Part shown: positions 43,557-49,487 of the stretch, in pieces
Layout of the letters: each line of letters opens with the position of its first letter
Numbering within the stretch: position 1 is the first letter of the stretch
Assembly (NCBI RefSeq): GCF_000225525.1
Contig: NZ_AGBF01000036.1
Span: forward strand, 1-49,487
Source of the DNA: Streptomyces zinciresistens K42
GTDB taxonomy: Bacteria > Actinomycetota > Actinomycetes > Streptomycetales > Streptomycetaceae
Direction of reading: 5' to 3'
DNA: 49,487 nt
Translations under genes and position numbers: made by a program
The notes under the pieces: generated by a model
What the model was told of the DNA's origin: nothing
Seen by the model: the letters and a program-made list of their open reading frames with translations, nothing else
The model's database searches: none

Positions 43557-46500
43557 GTGGACGTCTTCGAGGTGCACCGTCGGCTCATCCGGGACTACAA
43601 GGAGTACACGTCCGGATCGGTGGTGATCGACGACCCGCGGATCGGCGAGAAGGTGTCCAAGTCCCTTGCCGACGGAGACCAGTGGCCCGACCCCTGGCTC
43701 TCGCTCAACCCGAGCTTCGCGAGCGGCGGTACCGTCGACCACCTCGCCGACGACCTCGGCCTGCTCCACCCCGAGTGCAAGAGGATCTTCCGCACCGGCA
43801 AGGACAAGCGGGGTGCGACGATCCGTCCCATCCGCTTCCACCGGCATCAGCGTGACGCCATCGAGGCCGCCGACTCGAAGGACTCGTACGTCCTGACGAC
43901 CGGCACCGGCTCCGGAAAGAGCCTCGGCTACATCGTGCCCATCGTCAGCCGGATCCTGAGCGAGAAGCGGCCCGGAGACCCCCCGGGCATCAAGGCGATC
44001 ATCGTCTACCCGATGAACGCGCTGGCCAACAGCCAGCGGGGCGAGCTGAGGAAGTTCCTCACCGCCGGATACGGCGAGGGCGACGAGCCCGTCACGTACG
44101 CCCGTTACACGGGCCAGGAGAAGCAGTCCGAGAAGGACGCGGTCCTCGACACCCCCCCGGACATCCTGCTCACCAACTACGTGATGCTGGAGCTGATGCT
44201 CACCCGCCCCGAGGAGCGCAAGCGGCTCATCGGCCGGGCCAAGGGCCTGCGCTTCCTCGTCCTGGACGAACTGCACACCTACCGCGGCCGTCAGGGCGCC
44301 GACGTCGCCCTGCTGGTCCGGCGTGTGCGCGAGGCGTGCGAGTCGCCTGCCCTGCAGTGCGTCGGCACATCCGCCACCATGTCCACCAAGGGCACCCCCG
44401 CCGCCCGCCGCCGTGAGGTCGCCGAGGTCGCGTCCACGCTGTTCGACACGGAGATCTTCCCGGAGCGGGTGGTGGGCGAGACCCTGGTCCGCGCGACCGG
44501 CGACACGCCCCCCACGCGTACCGAACTCGCTGCCCGCGTCAGGGAGAACAACCCTCCGCTGGAGTACGACGCACTCAAGGCCGACCCGCTGGCCCGCTGG
44601 GTCGAGACCGCCTTCGGCCTCGCCGAGACGGCCGACGAGGACGGCACCCGCCTGCTGGTGCGAGCCAAGCCCACCACCGTGGAGCTCGCCGCGCGCGCCC
44701 TGCGCGAGGACGCCTTCGAGATCCCGCGCGACGCACCCGAGGACGAGCCGTACACCGCCTGTGCCAAGGCCATCCGGTCCACCCTCCGGGCCGGCACGCA
44801 GGTCCGCGACGCCGACGACCGCGCGCTGTTCGCGTTCCGCCTCCACCAGTTCCTCTCCAAGGGCGGCTCGGCGTATGTCTCCCTGGAGCCGGCGGACAGC
44901 CGCCACATCACCCGCACTTACCAGCAGCGGGTGCCCGGAGAGCCGGAGAAGCTTCTGCTGCCGCTGTCCTTCTGCCGCGAGTGCGGCCAGGAGTACCTCA
45001 CCGTGGCCCGCGAGCAGAGCGACGACGGCAAGGTCTCCTTCCGCACCCGTGAGGACGCGGATGACGAGCAGGGCTATCTCTACCTCTCGGCCGCCAACCC
45101 GTGGCCCGAGCGTGTCACGGACGCGATCGACCAGCGCCGCTTCCCCGACAGCTGGCTCACCCTCGACCCGAAGAAGGGCACGCCCGTCCTCACCGCGAGC
45201 CGCAAGAAGCGCGCCCCGCAGCCCGTGTGGGTGAGGCCCGACGGCACTGCGGTGAACAAGGACGGGGACGGCCTGTACGCCGCCTATGTGCCCGCCCCGT
45301 TCCTGTTCTGCCTGGAGTGCGGGGTCAGCTACGAGGAAGTGCGGGAGCGGGATTTCGCCAAGCTGATGACGCTCGACCAGGAGGGCCGGTCCACGGCCAC
45401 GTCCGTCGTCAGCGCTTCCATCGTGCGCCATCTGAAGAGTCTGCCGGAGAAGGAACTCGGCGATGACGCACGCAAGTTGCTCACCTTCGTCGACAACCGG
45501 CAGGACGCCAGCCTCCAGTCCGGGCACTTCAACGACTTCGTGATGGTCACCCAGCTGCGGGGCGCGCTGTACCGCGCGATGCTGAAGGCGGGGGAGAAGG
45601 GGCTGCGCTGGAAGCGGCTGGGCGAGGAGGTCGTCGAGGCGCTGGGGCTGGCCCCGCACGAGTACGCCAACAACCCCACCGAGGTGGAGGCGCTCGCCGA
45701 GGAGACGCGGGACGCGCTGGCCCAGGTGGCCGAGTACCGGCTCTTCCTGGACCTGGAGCGCGGCTGGCGGGTCACCATGCCCAACCTGGAGCAGACCGGT
45801 CTGCTCGGCCTGGAGTACGCGGGGCTCGACCAGATCGCCGAGGACGAGGAGCGCTGGCAGCGGGCGGCGGGGCCGCTGCGCACCGCCACTCCCGCCACCC
45901 GGCTCGATCTCGCCCGGGTCCTCATGGACGAGCTGCGCCGCCAGCGGGCCGTGGACACCCCGTACTTCACCGAGGCGAAGTTCAACGAGCTCCGCAAGGA
46001 GTCGGCGAAGCTCAACGACGCCTGGGGGATCGCCGACACCGAGGCGGCGCCCCCCACGCCGACCGTCGCCCTGCCGCGCGCGGGGCGGCCCGGCCGTAGC
46101 CGCAGCGAGAAGAACCTCACCGGCCGCGGCGCTTTCGGCCGCCACGTCCGCAAGCCGGACACCTTCCCGGGCTGGGACCACGACCTGTCCCTCGACGACG
46201 CCCAGAAAGTGATCCGCGACCTGCTCGAAATCCTCGCCGACGGCGGTGTCCTGAGCCGGATCACCCAGGGCCGGGGCGAGGACCCCGGCTACCAGATCCA
46301 CCACCCGGTGATCCGCTGGCACGCCCGCGACGACGAGTACGGCACGGTGGACCGGCTGCGCCGCACCTACCGCACCGGCCGGGGCCCCCGCGTGAACGCC
46401 TTCTTCAAGGGGCTCTACAAGGAGGTCGCGTCCACCTTCGCCGGACTGCACGCCGCCGAGCACACCGCCCAGGTCCACCCCGACGTCCGCGAGGAGCGGG

Positions 46501-48827
46501 AGAAGCTGTTCAGCAAGGGGTTGCCGCTGCCCCTGCTGTACTGCTCGCCCACGATGGAGCTCGGCGTCGACATCGCCAGCCTCAACGCCGTCAACCTCCG
46601 CAACGTCCCGCCGACCCCAGCGAACTACGCCCAGCGCTCCGGCCGCGCGGGCCGCTCCGGCCAGCCCGCGCTGGTCACCACGTACTGCGCGACCGGCAAC
46701 AGCCACGACCAGTACTACTTCACCCGCTCCGACCAGATGGTCGCGGGCACCGTCGCGGCTCCCCGCCTCGACCTGGCCAACGAGGACCTGCTCGCCTCCC
46801 ACGTGCACGCCATCTGGCTCGCCGAGACCCGCCTGGAACTCGGCCGCACCATGACCAGGATCCTCGACACCGACGGCAAGACCCCCTCGCTGGAGCTGCT
46901 TCCCGAGGTGCGGGAGCAGATCGACAGGCCGGCCGCCCAGCAGCGAGCGCTCGTCCGGGCCCGCACCGTCCTCGCGGGCTGCGTCGACGCCCTGCGCGAG
47001 ACGTCCTGGTGGCACGACCAGTGGCTGGAGGACACCGTCACCAAGGCCCCCGGGCGTTTCGACGAGAAGTGCGGACGCTGGCGGAACCTCTACCGCAAGG
47101 CCCTGGAGGAGCGGGAGATCCAGCACGACAACATCCGCAACCGCACGGCGACCGGCCGCTCCCAGGCCCAGGCCGTCCGCCGCCGCGCCCAGGCGGAGAA
47201 CCAGATCGCCCTCCTGGAGAACAGGCAGGGCGGCGAGCGCACGGTGATGTCCGACTTCTATCCGTACCGCTACTTCGCCTCCGAGGGCTTCCTGCCCGGC
47301 TACTCCTTCCCCCGGCTGCCGCTCGCCGCCTACATCCCCGGCACCGGCCGCACCAGCCGCGGCTACGACGGCGACTACCTCCAGCGGTCCCGCTTCATCG
47401 CGATCCGCGAGTTCGGGCCGGGTGCGCTGATCTACCACGAGGGCAGCCGGTTCAAGGTGGACCGCGTGCAGCTGCCCCCGGACACCAGCGGCGAACTGAC
47501 CACCGAGAGCGCCAAGGTGTGCCAGGGCTGCGGCTATCTGTCCCCCGAGGATCGGCGCGAGGACACCTGCCTGGGCTGCAACAGCTCGTTCGGCGATCCC
47601 CGCACCGGGCTGCTGCACCTGCACACCGTCTTCACCCACCGCCGCGACCGGATCTCCTCCGACGAGGAGGAGCGCCAGCGCACGGGCTACGCGGTGGAGA
47701 TCTCCTACCGTTTCAAGCAGCACGAGGACGGCCGGGACGGTTCGCTGCGCGCCGAGGCGAAGGCCGCGGCCGGCCGCCTCCTCGCCGAACTGGTCTACGG
47801 CGACAGCGCCACCGTCCGGCTCACCAACCTGGGCTACCGCCGCTCGGTCGCCAAGGGCGACATCGGCTTCTGGCTCGACCCGGCCACCGGCCAGTGGCTG
47901 GCCGGCTCCACCGGCAGGCCGAGCACGAGCGGGCCCGGCCGGGAGACCCCGGTGGAGGACGAGGGCCTCGCCGACGCGGAGAAGGTCGTGCGCAAGGTCC
48001 CCGTCATCCCCTACGTCCAGGACACCCGCAACATCCTCGTCCTCAAGCTCGCGGCCCCCGTCGACAAGGACACCGCGATCACCCTCCAGTACGCGCTGGA
48101 GCGGGGCATCGAGGCCGAGTTCCAGCTGGAGGACTCCGAGCTGGACACCGAGGAGCTGCCGCCGCACGACGGTCCCCGCGAGCGGCTGCTGTTCATCGAG
48201 AGCGCCGAGGGCGGCGCGGGCGTCCTGCGCCGCCTCCAGGCCGAGCCCGACGCGCTCGCCCGCGCCGCCCGCCGTGCCCTGGTGATCGCGCACTTCGACC
48301 AGGTCGGGCGCGACCGGGGAGCCGAGAAGCGCAACGGCGACCCATGCGAGAAGGGCTGCTACGACTGCCTGCTCTCCTTCGGCAACCAGCGCCACCACCG
48401 GATGATCGACCGCCACCTGGTGAAGCAGCTGCTGATGGACTTCGCGGGCGGCGAGGTCGGCTCCAGCCACGCGGGCCGCACCCGCGACGAGCAGGCCGAC
48501 GCGCTCATCGAGGGCGCCGACTCCTCCCTGGAGGAGCGGTTCGTCGCCCACCTCAGGACCCACGGCCACCGCCTGCCCGACCATCAGCAGGTCCGGCTGA
48601 GCGCGGCCCTGTCCAAGCCGGACTTCGTCTACGACACCTCCTTCGGCCCCGTCGCGGTCTTCGTCGACGGCCCGCACCACGACCACGCGGAGACGACGCT
48701 GCGCGACGAGGAGGCCGCCGAGCGGCTGAAGGAGATCGGCTGGGAGGTCATCCGCATCCGCTACGACGACGACTGGTCGAAGGCCGTCGCCGACTACCCT
48801 TCGGTGTTCGGTGAGGCGCGCCGCTGA
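43557..48827 (+). CDS. DEAD/DEAH helicase - DUF1998 - Vsr-type nuclease fusion
   Basis: 1756 aa from GTG 43557 (GAGGA upstream). Helicase motifs are TTGTGSGKS (about 114-122), DELH (237-240), [14 protein letters not shown] and [10 protein letters not shown] (about 1025). Zinc knuckles occur at CRECG (about 473), CLECG (about 585) and CQGCG...CLGC (about 1322-1340). The DUF1998 part ends with [15 protein letters not shown] (about 1597-1611). The last 90 residues form a Vsr/DUF559-like endonuclease: [18 protein letters not shown] and [15 protein letters not shown]. Helicases with DUF1998 occur in DISARM-like and MrfA-like systems; the C-terminal nuclease adds a DNA-cutting activity. It has strong Streptomyces codon bias and no breaks. 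Confidence 0.9.
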   Translation: MDVFEVHRRLIRDYKEYTSGSVVIDDPRIGEKVSKSLADGDQWPDPWLSLNPSFASGGTVDHLADDLGLLHPECKRIFRTGKDKRGATIRPIRFHRHQRDAIEAADSKDSYVLTTGTGSGKSLGYIVPIVSRILSEKRPGDPPGIKAIIVYPMNALANSQRGELRKFLTAGYGEGDEPVTYARYTGQEKQSEKDAVLDTPPDILLTNYVMLELMLTRPEERKRLIGRAKGLRFLVLDELHTYRGRQGADVALLVRRVREACESPALQCVGTSATMSTKGTPAARRREVAEVASTLFDTEIFPERVVGETLVRATGDTPPTRTELAARVRENNPPLEYDALKADPLARWVETAFGLAETADEDGTRLLVRAKPTTVELAARALREDAFEIPRDAPEDEPYTACAKAIRSTLRAGTQVRDADDRALFAFRLHQFLSKGGSAYVSLEPADSRHITRTYQQRVPGEPEKLLLPLSFCRECGQEYLTVAREQSDDGKVSFRTREDADDEQGYLYLSAANPWPERVTDAIDQRRFPDSWLTLDPKKGTPVLTASRKKRAPQPVWVRPDGTAVNKDGDGLYAAYVPAPFLFCLECGVSYEEVRERDFAKLMTLDQEGRSTATSVVSASIVRHLKSLPEKELGDDARKLLTFVDNRQDASLQSGHFNDFVMVTQLRGALYRAMLKAGEKGLRWKRLGEEVVEALGLAPHEYANNPTEVEALAEETRDALAQVAEYRLFLDLERGWRVTMPNLEQTGLLGLEYAGLDQIAEDEERWQRAAGPLRTATPATRLDLARVLMDELRRQRAVDTPYFTEAKFNELRKESAKLNDAWGIADTEAAPPTPTVALPRAGRPGRSRSEKNLTGRGAFGRHVRKPDTFPGWDHDLSLDDAQKVIRDLLEILADGGVLSRITQGRGEDPGYQIHHPVIRWHARDDEYGTVDRLRRTYRTGRGPRVNAFFKGLYKEVASTFAGLHAAEHTAQVHPDVREEREKLFSKGLPLPLLYCSPTMELGVDIASLNAVNLRNVPPTPANYAQRSGRAGRSGQPALVTTYCATGNSHDQYYFTRSDQMVAGTVAAPRLDLANEDLLASHVHAIWLAETRLELGRTMTRILDTDGKTPSLELLPEVREQIDRPAAQQRALVRARTVLAGCVDALRETSWWHDQWLEDTVTKAPGRFDEKCGRWRNLYRKALEEREIQHDNIRNRTATGRSQAQAVRRRAQAENQIALLENRQGGERTVMSDFYPYRYFASEGFLPGYSFPRLPLAAYIPGTGRTSRGYDGDYLQRSRFIAIREFGPGALIYHEGSRFKVDRVQLPPDTSGELTTESAKVCQGCGYLSPEDRREDTCLGCNSSFGDPRTGLLHLHTVFTHRRDRISSDEEERQRTGYAVEISYRFKQHEDGRDGSLRAEAKAAAGRLLAELVYGDSATVRLTNLGYRRSVAKGDIGFWLDPATGQWLAGSTGRPSTSGPGRETPVEDEGLADAEKVVRKVPVIPYVQDTRNILVLKLAAPVDKDTAITLQYALERGIEAEFQLEDSELDTEELPPHDGPRERLLFIESAEGGAGVLRRLQAEPDALARAARRALVIAHFDQVGRDRGAEKRNGDPCEKGCYDCLLSFGNQRHHRMIDRHLVKQLLMDFAGGEVGSSHAGRTRDEQADALIEGADSSLEERFVAHLRTHGHRLPDHQQVRLSAALSKPDFVYDTSFGPVAVFVDGPHHDHAETTLRDEEAAERLKEIGWEVIRIRYDDDWSKAVADYPSVFGEARR

Positions 48828-48842
48828 TCTGCTGATCCCAGG

Positions 48843-48875
48843 GACCGGGACGGACCCCTTCGGCCCGCCCCGGTC
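48843..48875 (+). terminator. Imperfect hairpin between helicase and SNF2 genes
   Basis: 48843-48853 pairs with 48865-48875 (10 of 11). It lies just after the helicase stop and 77 bp before the next ATG. It may partly terminate or stabilise the upstream mRNA. Confidence 0.35.
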
Positions 48876-48951
48876 TCACGGCTCGCACGCGATCCGCCCG
48901 GTCACCGCCCCGCCCGAACGACTCCTACCGCCCCGACTCCGGAAGGCCCGC

Positions 48952-49487
48952 ATGACCACCGCCGCCCAGCCGACCAGGCAGTACGCCGTCGGCTCCCTCG
49001 TCCACGCCCGGGGCCGTGAGTGGGTCGTGCTGCCCGACTCCACAGCCGAGCTGCTCGTCCTGCGCCCGCTCGGCGGCGCCGACGACGACATCGCGGGCGT
49101 CCTGCCGGGCCTGGAGACCGTGGTCCAGGCTACTTTCGCCCTGCCCACCCCTTCCGACCTGGGCGATCAGCAGGCGGCCGGGCTGCTGCGCACCGCCCTG
49201 CGTATCGGCTTCCGCTCCGGCGCGGGCCCCTTCCGGTCCCTCGCCTCGATCGCCGTCGACCCGCGCCCCTACCAGCTGGTTCCGCTGCTGATGGCGCTGC
49301 GTCAGGACACCGTCCGGCTGCTGATCGCCGACGACGTCGGTATCGGCAAGACGGTGGAGGCCGGGCTGATCGCCGCCGAGTTGCTGGCGCAGGGCGACGC
49401 CCGCGGTCTGGTCGTGCTGTGCTCGCCCGCCCTGGCCGAGCAGTGGCGGGCCGAGCTGTACGGCAAGTTCGGCGTCGACGCCCGTCT
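48952..49487 (+). CDS. SNF2-family helicase/ATPase, N-terminal part (runs off window)
   Basis: 178 codons to the right edge. It begins [20 protein letters not shown] after the Met; the opening [16 protein letters not shown] and [13 protein letters not shown] region, then [30 protein letters not shown] (Q motif) and Walker [17 protein letters not shown] are the pattern of large SNF2 ATPases found in DISARM (DrmD-like) and similar defence loci. [17 protein letters not shown] is motif Ia. GGAAGG lies 5 nt before ATG 48952. Same strand as the helicase fusion 124 bp upstream, so probably one transcription unit. The remainder of the protein cannot be seen. Confidence 0.85.
   Translation, partial: MTTAAQPTRQYAVGSLVHARGREWVVLPDSTAELLVLRPLGGADDDIAGVLPGLETVVQATFALPTPSDLGDQQAAGLLRTALRIGFRSGAGPFRSLASIAVDPRPYQLVPLLMALRQDTVRLLIADDVGIGKTVEAGLIAAELLAQGDARGLVVLCSPALAEQWRAELYGKFGVDAR

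Noticed and set aside
43470..48686. 1738-codon open frame on the minus strand opposite the helicase fusion
   Set aside because: Val/Leu/Gly/Glu-rich composition with no motif. It is the mirror of a long high-GC gene whose third codon positions are G or C; the plus strand has clear helicase and nuclease motifs.
38395..49487. Complete BREX type 2 (Pgl) or DISARM system
   Set aside because: No PglZ alkaline-phosphatase-like, PglY or large PglW gene, and no PLD-type DrmC in the window. Only single component classes match, although genes right of 49487 cannot be seen.
1..49487. CRISPR array, tRNA or rRNA genes, complete insertion sequences
   Set aside because: No spaced direct repeats, no cloverleaf sequence with a conserved T-arm and no transposase frame were recognised on reading both strands; a dedicated scan was not possible.

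Overview
The window is high-GC actinobacterial chromosome, almost certainly Streptomyces. The gene order mycP / SseB / DUF1844 / infC-rpmI-rplT / trmH-like / sensor kinase / pheST matches the conserved Streptomyces core. GTG starts and TANNNT -10 boxes placed 7-8 nt before the start codon (leaderless promoters) are frequent.

Layout. (A) 1-16.2 kb is conserved core. It holds the end of a type VII secretion locus (membrane protein plus mycosin), an SseB-like protein, DUF1844, the infC-rpmI-rplT operon (structured leader with attenuator-like terminator, and a non-canonical AUC start for infC), a SpoU-class rRNA methyltransferase, a soluble orphan histidine kinase and pheS-pheT. A SpoIIE-type phosphatase, an NsdA-like TPR regulator, a NUDIX hydrolase, a small coiled-coil/TM protein and a 3-hydroxyacyl-CoA dehydrogenase follow. 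(B) 16.3-25.9 kb is accessory chromosome. It carries a Tat-exported GHL10 glycosyl hydrolase, a decayed XRE regulator fused to the C-terminal part of a PCMT-type methyltransferase, DUF1918, a divergent EamA exporter/MocR regulator pair whose start codons overlap, GNAT, a histidine-phosphatase-fold protein without its histidines, DUF6314, a degraded XRE-DUF397 locus, a barstar-domain protein and DUF5958. (C) 26.5-49.5 kb is a probable defence island that continues past the right edge.

The island contains a TniQ-like pseudogene. Next is a minus-strand operon of four genes: a Cas4/RecB-like Fe-S nuclease, a zinc-finger plus REase protein, a DinG/XPD-like helicase with four Cys between motifs I and II, and a pPIWI_RE protein. 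Divergent from it is a soluble Ser/Thr kinase with a helical C-terminal domain. Then come an HTH + N6-adenine methyltransferase + specificity-like protein, a second Ser/Thr kinase, a 1756-aa helicase/DUF1998/Vsr-type nuclease fusion, and the start of a SNF2-type ATPase.

Three intergenic regions of the island (38.49, 42.25 and 43.45 kb) share an 18-21 bp motif, core TGTGAACNNAGTC, that I did not see elsewhere in the window. Each copy points at a kinase or methyltransferase gene and two lie in divergent promoters. This suggests that the pPIWI_RE operon, both kinases, the methyltransferase and the helicases are one co-regulated system. The working hypothesis is a composite defence system that pairs prokaryotic PIWI/DinG/REase effectors with methylation and phosphorylation control, in the manner of Pgl/BREX and DISARM but matching neither. 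All function calls are from reading the sequence; no database search was run.
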